Shown here in pieces: positions 15,627 to 24,601 of a stretch of DNA of 64,000 nt (positions are counted from its first letter, which is position 1; each line of letters opens with the position of its first letter). A program made the translations under genes and the position numbers. The stretch is from a virus. Under the pieces are notes generated by a model. It did not search any database. It was not told the DNA's origin and was given only the letters and a program-made list of their open reading frames with translations. The stretch spans positions 24,560 to 88,559 of the IMG/VR virus record IMGVR_UViG_3300045131_001736. One strand, 5' to 3'.

Positions 15627-15914
15627 TTAATACGATTGCCCAGTATTTATATTAAATTCAGGTATACCATAATATGCAATACCTACACCAGATGATTGTG
15701 TAATCTCAGTTATACTACCGAATACATCTACTCCAGCTGGTATTGTATTTAAACCAAATGAACCAGATATTTGTGAAGCATTAAATTTAAGGTCAGTTAC
15801 TGTAGCTGTTACCGTCTTATAACGATATACATTACTAACTGTTAATTGCCTAGACCCACTTATAATTTGAGCCCCACCTAGCCCATACGCATGTTTGTTA
15901 GAATCGATATACAT
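15627..15914 (-). CDS. Small beta-rich protein, possible capsid accessory
   Basis: The 95-residue protein is not recognised. It is rich in beta-forming and small residues (AQIISGSRQLTVSNVYRYKT, then SQISGSFGLNTIPAGVDVFG) and has no charged helices, signal peptide or Cys. It lies last in the core-protein operon, just before a terminator and the scaffold-capsid unit. The composition resembles small head-decoration or spike proteins. That role is inferred from place and composition only. Confidence 0.5.
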   Translation of the reverse strand: MYIDSNKHAYGLGGAQIISGSRQLTVSNVYRYKTVTATVTDLKFNASQISGSFGLNTIPAGVDVFGSITEITQSSGVGIAYYGIPEFNINTGQSY

Positions 15915-15937
15915 AATAAAATTGTTTTTTAATATAG

Positions 15938-17074
15938 TTATTTTTTTAATTTTAAACTTCTTTGTGCGTTGGTTAAACCATCAATGATTGATTGCAATCC
16001 CCCCTTAACACCATCAGTATCTTTATCTTTAACTCTCTTATCTAAAATCTTTGTATTCATTTTTAAAAAGTTAATGATTGCATTTTCAACTGCGCTCCAT
16101 CTAATTTCTTCTTCATTTACCGATTCATTCTTTTGGTGAAGTTTGATTGTAAGTCTTTGATTTGGATTACCATCGTGTCCAACCAATGCACTAACAAAAT
16201 TCATTTTACCTTGCAAGTTTGCTGATTTAATACTTTTGAAAAGTTTTACACCATCCAAATTATGTTTATCAATAAAGGCTTGAACCGCATCACCTCTTGT
16301 AGCAGTTAATGCTGCAATTCCCATTGCTTCTTTACCAGCACCTTCAGTTACTACTGATTCTCTTTTATCAAGCTCAAAGTATATTCTACTTTTAACTTTT
16401 TGGAATGTATCAGCTGCTAACTTAGCGTTACCAGTAAATCCCATCTCCAATCCAATTTCTTTTGAACGAATACCTTTTTTAGCCAATGCCATTATTTGAG
16501 CTGCTACTGGTTTAGAAACTACTTGAGTTGGTGTATCAACGTGAATGATATGTTTGAATGCCTCAGTTACTACTGATTCTAAATATACATATTTACCATC
16601 AAATGATGCTGCTATTTTTTTTGAATTTAAAAAATCTGCTGCTTTTTTAGCATTGTTTGGTGAATCATAAACCATTGCACCATCATCTTCTACCATTTTA
16701 AATCCCTTATGAATACTACCCATATGTTTAGCAACTTCAGGAGATAACGATTCTTTAATAATATTCTCCATTAATCCAATTGCAATATCTTTAACTTCTC
16801 TTTCTGCACCAGCTGCATATTTCTTATTTACAATTGCAATAGTGTTTCCAGATACTTTAATTCTATACATCGGTATCATTGAAGTTGAGAAATCATACTT
16901 TACACCAATTTTCTTTAATTCAGAACCAACGTTCATAAATGATGATGCGTTTTTAACTGCTGCTTCAATTTTATCTAAATCAGCATCGTATCTTCCTTCG
17001 TTTACTGATTCTATTTCTGAAAGAACTGATTCTTTCATAGTTTCTCTTACTATTTTTCTTAATTGCTCTTTCAT
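15938..17074 (-). CDS. Multidomain prohead core protein with ESVxE linkers
   Basis: This 378-residue protein consists of small modules separated by similar peptides: ESVLSE (15-20), ESVNEG (22-27), ESVVTEA (166-172), ESVVTEG (239-245) and ESVNEE (317-322). The modules include a helical N-terminus, a segment about 110-165 (KGFKMVEDDGAMVYDSPNNA), a helix-turn-helix-like region about 185-230 (ALAKKGIRSKEIGLEMGF), a segment about 250-315 and a C-terminal helical domain. The linkers resemble T4 prohead protease sites (hydrophobic-x-Glu before Ala/Gly). With the protease gene two genes upstream, I infer a packaged protein cut into pieces. The module functions are unknown. Confidence 0.6.
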   Translation of the reverse strand: MKEQLRKIVRETMKESVLSEIESVNEGRYDADLDKIEAAVKNASSFMNVGSELKKIGVKYDFSTSMIPMYRIKVSGNTIAIVNKKYAAGAEREVKDIAIGLMENIIKESLSPEVAKHMGSIHKGFKMVEDDGAMVYDSPNNAKKAADFLNSKKIAASFDGKYVYLESVVTEAFKHIIHVDTPTQVVSKPVAAQIMALAKKGIRSKEIGLEMGFTGNAKLAADTFQKVKSRIYFELDKRESVVTEGAGKEAMGIAALTATRGDAVQAFIDKHNLDGVKLFKSIKSANLQGKMNFVSALVGHDGNPNQRLTIKLHQKNESVNEEEIRWSAVENAIINFLKMNTKILDKRVKDKDTDGVKGGLQSIIDGLTNAQRSLKLKK

Positions 17075-17076
17075 AA

Positions 17077-17625
17077 TTATTTTTTTCCTAAACGTTCTTT
17101 TACAATTTCACCATCTAAATCAGAAATTTCATAGTATCTATTTAATATGTTACCCATATCTTCATAAAGTGAATGTAATCTCTCATCTAACTGTCTTGCT
17201 TCAGTTGCAACCTTTTCAAATGCTTTATCCATTTTATCTAACTCACTCATATTTCTTTTGATGGTTACTTTATCAAACCAATCATCAGCTTCAGAAAGTG
17301 TTAGGGTTTTAGCAGCTTCTACGATTCCACCCAAAGTTTCAGCTACCTCAACGATATCTGAATTTCTTTTCATTTGCTCTTGGAATGTTTTATAAGTTGA
17401 AATAATTTCTAAGAAGTGTTTTTTAACTTCGTTTGATAATGGTCTATTATCTTCTAATGATTCAGCTATACTGAATTTACCATTAACTATTTTTACTTCA
17501 TTGATATTGGTTTTACGAATATCATTATATCCCTTAGATACGTTATTACCACCCTTTTGTTCTACTTTTAAAGTAAAGGTGTTATTTGTTACATAATCGT
17601 ATATGTCAAAGTTTTTCTTGCTCAT
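17077..17625 (-). CDS. Coiled-coil prohead core protein
   Basis: This 182-residue protein is mostly helical and charged. A beta-like N-terminus (YVTNNTFTLKVEQKGG) is followed by long heptad-bearing helices (VKKHFLEIISTYKTFQEQMK; AFEKVATEARQLDERLHSLY). TLTLSEADDW contains an LSE-Ala peptide of the type found at predicted protease sites. Its start overlaps the stop of the protease gene by one base (TAATG), so the two are coupled. The position between gp21-like protease and scaffold suggests a minor core or internal head component, like T4 gp67/gp68 or IP proteins. Confidence 0.55.
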   Translation of the reverse strand: MSKKNFDIYDYVTNNTFTLKVEQKGGNNVSKGYNDIRKTNINEVKIVNGKFSIAESLEDNRPLSNEVKKHFLEIISTYKTFQEQMKRNSDIVEVAETLGGIVEAAKTLTLSEADDWFDKVTIKRNMSELDKMDKAFEKVATEARQLDERLHSLYEDMGNILNRYYEISDLDGEIVKERLGKK

Positions 17626-18212
17626 TATATTAATCCTGTTATGATTTCTCTCATTAAATCTTGTGCTTTACAAAATTCACCACAAACATCAGTACCAATA
17701 GATTTAACTACCGATTCGTTCATAGGTGTCATAAATGCACCATGCGTAGATGGATTGGAAACAAAATCCCAACCGATTAATTCAAAGTCCTCTTGAACTT
17801 CTACTTTATTTCCTTCTAATTGTCTAGTAGAACCCATACCTCTTGATGAGATACCTAATAGGATTCCAGCTCTTAACAATTCTTTTAATATGTTTCCAGA
17901 TGGTGTTGGTAAGATTTCAACTGTACCACATAAATCATTACCTTCCCAATGAATTTCTCTCACATTATGAGATACGTTCTTCAAGTTGATTACAGACGAA
18001 TCAGGGTGGTCTAATTCACCTAATGCTCGTCTTTCTTTGATAAGTGTTTCATATCTCTTTGCTTCTCTTTGTAAGATTGGCATTGGATATACTCTACCAT
18101 TTTGGTTTTCCGCCCCAGCTCTTTGTAGGATTCCTTTAACGATAGTTCTACCAGAGGCATCTTCGTTAACTAATCCCTTAAACAAATTCGTTTCTATTAT
18201 TAAGCTTTTCAT
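17625..18212 (-). CDS. Prohead maturation protease, gp21-like
   Basis: The 195-residue protein is a T4 gp21-type serine protease (peptidase S80). It shows the NGRVYP segment near residue 38, the catalytic His region RALGELDHPD (H69), and the catalytic Ser region GILLGISSRGMGS (S122/S123), then ELIGWDFVSNPSTHGAF, which closes the fold. The enzyme cuts scaffold, capsid and internal proteins inside the prohead after hydrophobic-x-Glu. It is one of the few genes here with a good ribosome binding site (AGGAG ahead of the ATG). FKGLVNED near its own N-terminus is a possible self-processing site. Confidence 0.9.
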   Translation of the reverse strand: MKSLIIETNLFKGLVNEDASGRTIVKGILQRAGAENQNGRVYPMPILQREAKRYETLIKERRALGELDHPDSSVINLKNVSHNVREIHWEGNDLCGTVEILPTPSGNILKELLRAGILLGISSRGMGSTRQLEGNKVEVQEDFELIGWDFVSNPSTHGAFMTPMNESVVKSIGTDVCGEFCKAQDLMREIITGLI

Positions 18213-18237
18213 ATCTGCTCCTCTTATTATTTATGGA

Positions 18238-19341
18238 TTAATTTATTGATTTGAATTTAGGATAGCCCCTACCCTCAACAAATTTAAAACCATTTTGTTT
18301 TTTCATACTACCTAAAAACAAATCTTTGTAGTATATTTCAACATACGCATATCCAGTTACTTTACAAATATGTTCAGCTGCTTTAATTGCGCTTTCCAAT
18401 GTAGTAGCCAAAAAGTTTGTTTCTCTTTCGGTATTTCTTTGATTGGAATCCGTATAGAAATCAAACATAAATCTTTTTTTAACGTCTGCTGCTTCATTAA
18501 ATGTATCAGTTTCAGAATTTACATTCTCTTCCAATCCAAATGGCTTTAACCAATTAATCCAATTTTTTGTAATCCAATTAGTTCTATTTTGTGGAGATAC
18601 TGTCCAATACTTTTTATATATAGATTTAAATACCGGAATTAAACTACTATTTTTAAAACCTGCAATACCAGACCATCCTTGTCCACCTCTAACTGCTTGT
18701 AAAAAATCACTATCATCCTCATAATATTCCATTGAGTTGGATAATATATCTACCAATGCTAACATTGATTTATCATTACCAATTGCTTCGTTAACTGATT
18801 CTTTGATTACAACGATTCCGTTTTCATCACCTCTTTTAGCAGTTTTAATACCACCATCAATATCACCTAAACGATGTCTTACTTTTTTTGAACCCTTTGT
18901 ATTACCATTTTTATCAGATGGAACGAATGTTGCTGAAATACTATCCATATCTACAACTTTATAATACTTCCCACCATCTATTCCCTTTAATCGGGTGAAT
19001 CCTTGTCCTAATATTACAGAACCGATTTTTAAATCAGTTGGATATGATGCTTCATCTACTTTTTTACCAGCTCTTAAATCTGCTAAATCATCACTACCGA
19101 TATCACCATCTTTATCAACATCTAATTTCTTTTGACCACCAACTAATTCTTCATTCTTTTCACCTCTACCATCCCATGTGGCATCGATTTTATCAAAAAA
19201 TGCTTTCTTTTCCTCATCACTCATAGATGGGATAGATTTTCCAGCTTTTTCTAATGCGGCTTTGAAAAATGATTGATACTCCGATTCCTCATTAACGATT
19301 GTACGAAGTGTTTCTTTTAGTTTTGCTCTAGTAATATTCAT
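18238..19341 (-). CDS. Multidomain core protein with EF-hand-like loop
   Basis: This 367-residue protein contains a helical N-terminus with TIVNEES (14-20), an EF-hand/dockerin-like loop DVDKDGDIGSDD (74-85), a KOW-like beta segment about 100-180 (LKIGSVILGQGFTRLKGIDG, then YYKVVD), then ESVNEA (181-186), a helical Trp-rich segment about 187-278, FNEA (281-284), and a C-terminal alpha/beta domain (KRFMFDFYTDSN, AIKAAEHICKVTGYAYVEIY). VDEA (95-98), ESVNEA and FNEA fall at module borders, as in the 378-residue protein. I infer a prohead internal protein that is cut and packaged. None of the modules has an assigned function. Confidence 0.6.
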   Translation of the reverse strand: MNITRAKLKETLRTIVNEESEYQSFFKAALEKAGKSIPSMSDEEKKAFFDKIDATWDGRGEKNEELVGGQKKLDVDKDGDIGSDDLADLRAGKKVDEASYPTDLKIGSVILGQGFTRLKGIDGGKYYKVVDMDSISATFVPSDKNGNTKGSKKVRHRLGDIDGGIKTAKRGDENGIVVIKESVNEAIGNDKSMLALVDILSNSMEYYEDDSDFLQAVRGGQGWSGIAGFKNSSLIPVFKSIYKKYWTVSPQNRTNWITKNWINWLKPFGLEENVNSETDTFNEAADVKKRFMFDFYTDSNQRNTERETNFLATTLESAIKAAEHICKVTGYAYVEIYYKDLFLGSMKKQNGFKFVEGRGYPKFKSIN

Positions 19342-19356
19342 AGTATAGGTTTCCTA

Positions 19357-19806
19357 TTATAGTTTGCTAATTGATGTAGCAATATTGTTTAATCTCTCTC
19401 TTATTCTGAATAAGTTTGATTTAGTTCTTTTCCAATATTGGTCAGAGTTTAAATCACCTTCATTTTTAATCTTACCATACCAACCAAGGAATGTTTCGAT
19501 TTCAGAAAGTTGTCTATTAACATTAGAAATTCCTCTACCAATTTTTTGTTTTGGAGAGGATTCATCTTTTCTTAATTCATGCCAACGATTTTCATCAACT
19601 TTTTTATATCCAGTTGATTGATTTATTCTTTTTGTAATTGCATCATCTGGTTCAGCTTCTTCATCAGTACCATCCGTTGCTTTGAATGCATTGGGAGTAT
19701 TGTATCCAGCTACATCACCAGTTGTTGTTGCTTCACCTAACTCTAACTCCTCTTGCTGAATCTCTTCTAAAAGTTCATCAATTAGTTCTCTTAGTTTACT
19801 TGTCAT
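19357..19806 (-). CDS. Small prohead core protein
   Basis: The 149-residue protein opens with a strongly acidic amphipathic helix (RELIDELLEEIQQEELELGE) followed by ATTTGDVAGYNTPNAF, a segment I recall as recurring in phage head-region proteins. The C-terminal half is helical and basic. LGE-Ala at residues 23-26 has the form of a prohead-protease site, which would release the acidic leader as a capsid-targeting peptide. It overlaps the end of the upstream 292-residue gene by eleven bases. The role is inferred from place and composition. Confidence 0.55.
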   Translation of the reverse strand: MTSKLRELIDELLEEIQQEELELGEATTTGDVAGYNTPNAFKATDGTDEEAEPDDAITKRINQSTGYKKVDENRWHELRKDESSPKQKIGRGISNVNRQLSEIETFLGWYGKIKNEGDLNSDQYWKRTKSNLFRIRERLNNIATSISKL

Positions 19807-20674
19807 TTAATCTACCCTTTAGTTCTTTAATTAATTCGTATGATATCATTAATGATGATACGTGATTATCAGAAACAGTCTTACCAATTTTAGTTTTATT
19901 TAAAACAGATACAGTCTCAGCTAATTTAATTTTAGTAACTTTGTCATTGATAGACTTATGTAATACTTTTAATTCTTTTACTATTGATGGAATTTCCTTC
20001 TCAACGTATTCTTTAAATTTAGTAGTATTGGTAATATTATTAATAAACTGCTTTAATAATTCTTTTTGACTTTCATCTAAATTAGAATATTTTTTATTAA
20101 ACGTTTCTACTAATATTTTGTAGGTAAGTAATCTTAAATCTTTATCTTGTTTTTTATAAGATTCTACTAATTTCTGAGCATCATCTGATTTTTCTACAAT
20201 TACTGTTTGATTCGATGTTATATTTTCAATTAAAGTAATTTTAGAATTAAAAATATCTTTAACATCATAATCTACCATATTCTTAGCTTCAAATACTTTA
20301 TATATTGATGCTAATACTTTATAGTTAGTTATTGGAGATGATAAGAAATCATCCATATCGAATGATTCATTAATCTTCTTAATAAGATTATATTTTTCTC
20401 TTTGTAATTTACTTTGATTGATACGGGTATGCGCTTCATTGATTGTATCAATAAATTTTTCAGCTCTGGATTCTGACTTATATTTCTCCTTTAGTAAGAG
20501 TTCATATAATCTATGTTCTTTATTCAATTCAGTTTTTGGTGAAAAGAATTCTCTAACAATATGCTTTGCTTTTTCAGTCGCATCTCCATTAAGCACTTCT
20601 AATGTAATTTGCCTTACAAGAAGTTCAAATAGAATACCTGTGTTCTTAAATTTCGAATGTTTTACCTTCTTCAT
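19796..20674 (-). CDS. Helical head-region protein, unknown role
   Basis: The 292-residue protein is highly charged and almost entirely helical, beginning with VKHSKFKNTGILFELLVRQI and TLEVLNG and continuing through long Lys/Glu helices (KEYVEKEIPSIVKELKVLHK). I recognise the opening only as a conserved phage sequence type, with no known function. It lies immediately after the portal gene. In T4 this place is taken by core components gp67 and gp68, so a portal-proximal core or initiator role is plausible. A late-type 9-mer is 48 bases upstream. Confidence 0.55.
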   Translation of the reverse strand: MKKVKHSKFKNTGILFELLVRQITLEVLNGDATEKAKHIVREFFSPKTELNKEHRLYELLLKEKYKSESRAEKFIDTINEAHTRINQSKLQREKYNLIKKINESFDMDDFLSSPITNYKVLASIYKVFEAKNMVDYDVKDIFNSKITLIENITSNQTVIVEKSDDAQKLVESYKKQDKDLRLLTYKILVETFNKKYSNLDESQKELLKQFINNITNTTKFKEYVEKEIPSIVKELKVLHKSINDKVTKIKLAETVSVLNKTKIGKTVSDNHVSSLMISYELIKELKGRLNDK

Positions 20675-20722
20675 TTATTTTTGTCCTATAATAATATATT
20701 CATAAACGATGTAATCATTGTG

Positions 20723-20731
20723 TATAAATAT
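20723..20731 (-). promoter_or_regulatory. Late-type promoter 9-mer (ATATTTATA)
   Basis: The motif lies 48 bases upstream of the 292-residue core gene, in the 67-base gap after the portal gene. Confidence 0.5.
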
Positions 20732-20741
20732 AAGTTTTAAT

Positions 20742-22511
20742 TTATTTACTAATTTTTTCCTCGTCTAACAAATTTGAATCATCTAAAAAGTCAACTTTTT
20801 CTTTTATAATTTGTTTTTTTGATGATATTCCGTTAATGTATTCTTTTGCAATATTTGCATTAACTCTAACCGCTGAACTTTCTCTTTTCAGAGCTTTTTG
20901 GTTTTCTTTAGCTCCTAATGGGTCTCTACCATAAGGATGTTTATCTTTACCATAAGTATTACCCTCTCTTGGTCTACCACCTTCATCCTTTAATTCCGTT
21001 TTAAGTTTTTCCAAACTTTCTTCGATATCAGTTGGTTGTTGTGGCATTGCCGGGTCATTTCCTTCGTTTTCAATAGCGTTATATCTGAATCTATCTTTGA
21101 GGTCATTTATCATTCCAGCTTTTTGTTGGTCTACCTCATCTTTACTCATATTGAATATATTTTCATATGCCCAATCTTTAGAAATCATATTTAATGCATT
21201 GATATCAGAAACTAATCTTACTTTCTCACTCCAAAGGTTTACTTTCTCTTGCTCATAGATTGTAGATGGATTTACCAATGATAATTCAAAATCAACCATA
21301 TCAGCATCTTCGATACCTTGAGATGCTAAATGTACAATTGCCAATTTAGTAAGTTCGGATACCAATGTTCTTTGGATTCTCTCAATCGTTCTTGCAAATC
21401 TTACATCTTCTGCAGCAAGTGTTGCTTTACCATTTACATTCTCATCATACCCCAAATATGCTTTTGGAATTTTAAGAGCTGCAAACAATTTGTTTTTTAA
21501 GTAATCAATATCTTCAATAGCTGTGTATTGTAATCCACCTAATGAATCAATTTGAGTACCACTATCACCACCCCTAACAGGTAAGAAGAAATCTTCAGTT
21601 AAGTTTTGGATATTATATTTTAAGTTATAATCACCACTATTCTTATCAACAAATGGAACTTTCTTCATTTTGTTGATAATCTTTTGCATGTAGTTATCCA
21701 CTTCGTTTGGTGGAATATTACCAATATCAATTTTGAAAACTCTCTTATCCGGTGCTCTCATAATTCTATGAATTAACATAGCATCTTCCATAAGAGAAAC
21801 TTGTTTCCAAATTCTTCTACCATTTTCAATCATTGCCTTACCATAAGGTAAGAAGTTGGTATCTGATAATAATCTAAAGTGTACTACTTCATAGTTCTCA
21901 TATTCACCTTTTCCAATAGGGTCATGATTAACTTTGAACTTAACATAGTTTGGATTATTTGGGTCAGTATTTTCCAATCTTTCAGTTTCATAAACTGGAA
22001 GTGGTTGTACATTAATAATACCATTACCTGGTTGTATTTCCACCGAAAGGAAAAAATCACCATACTTAACCATATTACGAGTCCATGCCCATAGGTTAAA
22101 TTCAATATTTAAAATATCATAGAAAAGATTTTCTAATAATGCTTTTACTTTTTCGTTTTGAGTTTTGATTTGAATTACATCTCCAAATTCATTCTTTAAT
22201 GTAGATTCATCTGAGTATATATCTAATGCCGATGATATAATCGGGTCATTATCCATAGCATCATAATCTCTAAATAATTCTCTACGAACTTGATGGTATG
22301 CCATTGACTGTGCAGCCATTTGGTCACCAGCAAATCCTCTTTGTAATTTAGTGTACCTATCTCTAAGGTTCAATAAATTAGTACTTCCTTGCTGTCTGTC
22401 ATCAACATCAACTACTTTTCTCTTCCCATCCTTGTCAATTTTGACTACGGCTTGAGTAGAAAAGAGTTTTGTTAATCTTTGAAAAAACGTACTTTGTTGT
22501 TGTTCTGCCAT
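20742..22511 (-). CDS. Portal protein, gp20-like
   Basis: This is the dodecameric head-tail portal through which DNA is packaged and ejected. From Met at 22511 (MAEQQQSTFF) it is 589 residues. A longer frame starts at 22598 but would overlap the preceding gene by 56 bases and has a non-conserved basic extension. Family features include YDAMDNDPIISSALDIYSDE, RNMVKYGDFFLSVEI, IHRIMRAPDKRVFKIDIGNI, YLKNKLFAALKIPKAYLGYD and ATLAAEDVRFARTIERIQ, all typical of the T4 gp20 stem, wing and clip. The C-terminal tail contains VDFLDDSNLLDEE and may be disordered. The portal follows the terminase and a small gene, as in T4-like late operons. Confidence 0.92.
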   Translation of the reverse strand: MAEQQQSTFFQRLTKLFSTQAVVKIDKDGKRKVVDVDDRQQGSTNLLNLRDRYTKLQRGFAGDQMAAQSMAYHQVRRELFRDYDAMDNDPIISSALDIYSDESTLKNEFGDVIQIKTQNEKVKALLENLFYDILNIEFNLWAWTRNMVKYGDFFLSVEIQPGNGIINVQPLPVYETERLENTDPNNPNYVKFKVNHDPIGKGEYENYEVVHFRLLSDTNFLPYGKAMIENGRRIWKQVSLMEDAMLIHRIMRAPDKRVFKIDIGNIPPNEVDNYMQKIINKMKKVPFVDKNSGDYNLKYNIQNLTEDFFLPVRGGDSGTQIDSLGGLQYTAIEDIDYLKNKLFAALKIPKAYLGYDENVNGKATLAAEDVRFARTIERIQRTLVSELTKLAIVHLASQGIEDADMVDFELSLVNPSTIYEQEKVNLWSEKVRLVSDINALNMISKDWAYENIFNMSKDEVDQQKAGMINDLKDRFRYNAIENEGNDPAMPQQPTDIEESLEKLKTELKDEGGRPREGNTYGKDKHPYGRDPLGAKENQKALKRESSAVRVNANIAKEYINGISSKKQIIKEKVDFLDDSNLLDEEKISK

Positions 22512-22542
22512 TTTTGTTTTTGTTTTTATAACCTTTATTAAT

Positions 22543-22950
22543 TTACCAAGCTTTACAACTCCAATACCTTGCTCCTGTTTTTGGACCAGGTGTATCACAA
22601 TTGTGTCTTGCTCTAAATGATGCTCTTCGTTCTGGGTCTGATTTTTTAATTCTCATAGTTTCTTCACCTGCTGATTTTGCTGATGTTCCGCCATGCCCAA
22701 AATTTACTTTTACAACATTCCCTTTTGGATTGTTAACATATACTTTAAACTTCTTAACATCACCTCTCATCGGTTTATTGAGTTTTACCTCTCTTCCCTG
22801 ATATTCGGCTTCGTTAACTTCCCCCTTTATGGTTTTTAAGAATTCTATGAATTCTTTTAAATCATCGTAGTTTTCAACATAATATTCAGTAACATCTTCT
22901 TCGAAAATGCCTCTGATTTCATTGTAAAGTTCTAAAGTATAATTTTCCAT
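22543..22950 (-). CDS. Small Cys/His-bearing head-region protein
   Basis: The 135-residue protein has a helical acidic N-terminus and a conserved-looking basic C-terminal domain: KKFKVYVNNPKGNVVKVNFG, then DPERRASFRARHNCDTPGPK, ending ARYWSCKAW. I recall this C-terminal type from many marine and freshwater myophages, without a known role. GEVNEAEYQGR at the domain border is another V-x-E-Ala peptide, so the N-terminal helix may be a capsid-targeting leader cut by the prohead protease. The RHNC...C pattern could bind metal or nucleic acid. It lies between terminase and portal. Confidence 0.65.
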   Translation of the reverse strand: MENYTLELYNEIRGIFEEDVTEYYVENYDDLKEFIEFLKTIKGEVNEAEYQGREVKLNKPMRGDVKKFKVYVNNPKGNVVKVNFGHGGTSAKSAGEETMRIKKSDPERRASFRARHNCDTPGPKTGARYWSCKAW

Positions 22951-22978
22951 ATATTTGACTAAATATTATCTAATACTA

Positions 22979-22987
22979 TATAAATAT
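22979..22987 (-). promoter_or_regulatory. Late-type promoter 9-mer (ATATTTATA)
   Basis: The motif lies 28 bases upstream of the 135-residue gene, in the short gap after the terminase stop, and probably drives the portal operon. Confidence 0.5.
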
Positions 22988-23011
22988 CATTTTATATAAC
23001 TTTACATAATT

Positions 23012-24598
23012 TTATAACCATTTACTTAAATCTTCAATACTACCATCCCCAACGTTCATTTGCCAAGGATTACTATCCATATCGTTACCACCATAAACAC
23101 CACTATAAGTATATGATGATATACTGTTAATAGCTTGTTTTGTTAAATCAATACCCTCTTGTCTTAATCTAAGTGATGTATCTCTAACCCAAAGTGATAT
23201 GGCTAATGCCATCGTAAGGTCATCATTATAACCACGCATTGCCTCAGCTCTACCATTGTTCCAAATGAATGTAAATAACTCATCTATGGTTCTTACTGAA
23301 CGGATTATGATTGATTTTTCTCTTACATACTCCTCCAACTTTGAAATAATCAAAGGTCGGGTTCTTGATGTGGTTGAGAATCCAGCTACCATACTTCTAT
23401 CCTCCGAACGATATTTGTTTGATAATTGATTATCCACATCCACATATTTTAAATCTCGAGATGTATAATACAAATTAGTATATCCCCTATCCAATACTTG
23501 TTGAATAGCTGCCCAACCAATATTTGCGTTTTCAATTACCAATAGTGCGTTGTTATATTCGGTTGCTAATGATACTAAGAAATTTCCAAAATCCTTTGTA
23601 TCCAACTTACCTCTATATTCTGCTACTTGCGCAGATGCTTCAACATCAATAACGTGTGCGGTAGAGTAATCCGAAGAATCTCCCCTCGAAACGTCAGCTG
23701 ATACTATGTAAGTTTTATTATAGTTAGGATATTCCCATCTCCAAAGGTTTCCATCAAATCCACCTTTTTCTACTGGGTCTTGCACAAATGTTTCTTTATA
23801 AAATTGTAGGAGTTGTGGTTCGATTACACTATCTCCAGAAGATACGAAATCACAATCACACTCTTGAGCTGCTCCCTTTGTTCCTAATAGAACCTCTTGT
23901 TCATCTCGCCAAGCTTGCTCTCTTTCAGGATGTACACTCCAATGGATTCTAATATTATTAAATGAGTTTGTTCCATCTTCAGAACCTACCCAAGTTTTGT
24001 GGAAAAAGTTTCCAACACCATTTGGTGTAGAAAGGATAATTGCGTTACCCCCAGTTGATAATGTAGATTGTGCAGATACCCATATATCTTCAATCTTATC
24101 GATAAATGCCGCCTCATCAAATACTAATAAAGATAGTGCTTCAGAACGACCAGCATCACTAGCAGCAGATGTTGCTTTGATTTGAGAGCCGTTTGCATAT
24201 CTAAGTGATAATTTGTTATCCTCCACCGTTGTTAGTTTTAACCAACTTGGTAGATATTGATTCATAACCCTTACCTTAGTTACTAAGTTTTTAGCAACCT
24301 CTTGCTTTGTTGCAATAACCAATACGTTAAAATCATCATTAAATAGCATTTTCCAAAGTGAGAAACCAGCAGTCAATGTTGAGATACCAGTTTGTCTTGA
24401 TTTTAGAATAATATTATAACGATGGTCTTTAAACTGAGTTAGTGTATCTTCTTGAAACGGAAAAAGGTGAAAGGGTATTTTACCTTTCACCGGATGTTGA
24501 ATCATACAATATTTTCGCATGAAGTATATCGGGTCTTTTGCACACTTTTGATATTCTTCAGCAATAATTTGTTTTAATGATTTCTTTACTTCAGCCAT
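23012..24598 (-). CDS. Terminase large subunit, gp17-like
   Basis: This 528-residue protein is the ATP-driven DNA-packaging motor and headful nuclease. The ATPase domain has Walker A SRQTGIST (67-74), Walker B LLVFDEA (D161, E162) and coupling motif STP (190-192). The RNase H-like nuclease domain has SADVSRGDSSDYS (first acid D302), VIENANIG (E356) and GYNDDLTMALAI (D459/D460). The order and spacing match T4 gp17, although it is shorter than the 610-residue T4 enzyme and lacks the N-terminal extension. The gene is followed at 22979 by a late-type promoter and preceded by a putative lysis pair. Confidence 0.95.
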   Translation of the reverse strand: MAEVKKSLKQIIAEEYQKCAKDPIYFMRKYCMIQHPVKGKIPFHLFPFQEDTLTQFKDHRYNIILKSRQTGISTLTAGFSLWKMLFNDDFNVLVIATKQEVAKNLVTKVRVMNQYLPSWLKLTTVEDNKLSLRYANGSQIKATSAASDAGRSEALSLLVFDEAAFIDKIEDIWVSAQSTLSTGGNAIILSTPNGVGNFFHKTWVGSEDGTNSFNNIRIHWSVHPEREQAWRDEQEVLLGTKGAAQECDCDFVSSGDSVIEPQLLQFYKETFVQDPVEKGGFDGNLWRWEYPNYNKTYIVSADVSRGDSSDYSTAHVIDVEASAQVAEYRGKLDTKDFGNFLVSLATEYNNALLVIENANIGWAAIQQVLDRGYTNLYYTSRDLKYVDVDNQLSNKYRSEDRSMVAGFSTTSRTRPLIISKLEEYVREKSIIIRSVRTIDELFTFIWNNGRAEAMRGYNDDLTMALAISLWVRDTSLRLRQEGIDLTKQAINSISSYTYSGVYGGNDMDSNPWQMNVGDGSIEDLSKWL

Positions 24599-24601
24599 AA
24601 A

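Noticed and set aside
22512-22598. Upstream start of the portal gene
   Set aside because: It would overlap the previous gene by 56 bases and add a basic stretch; Met at 22511 fits better.
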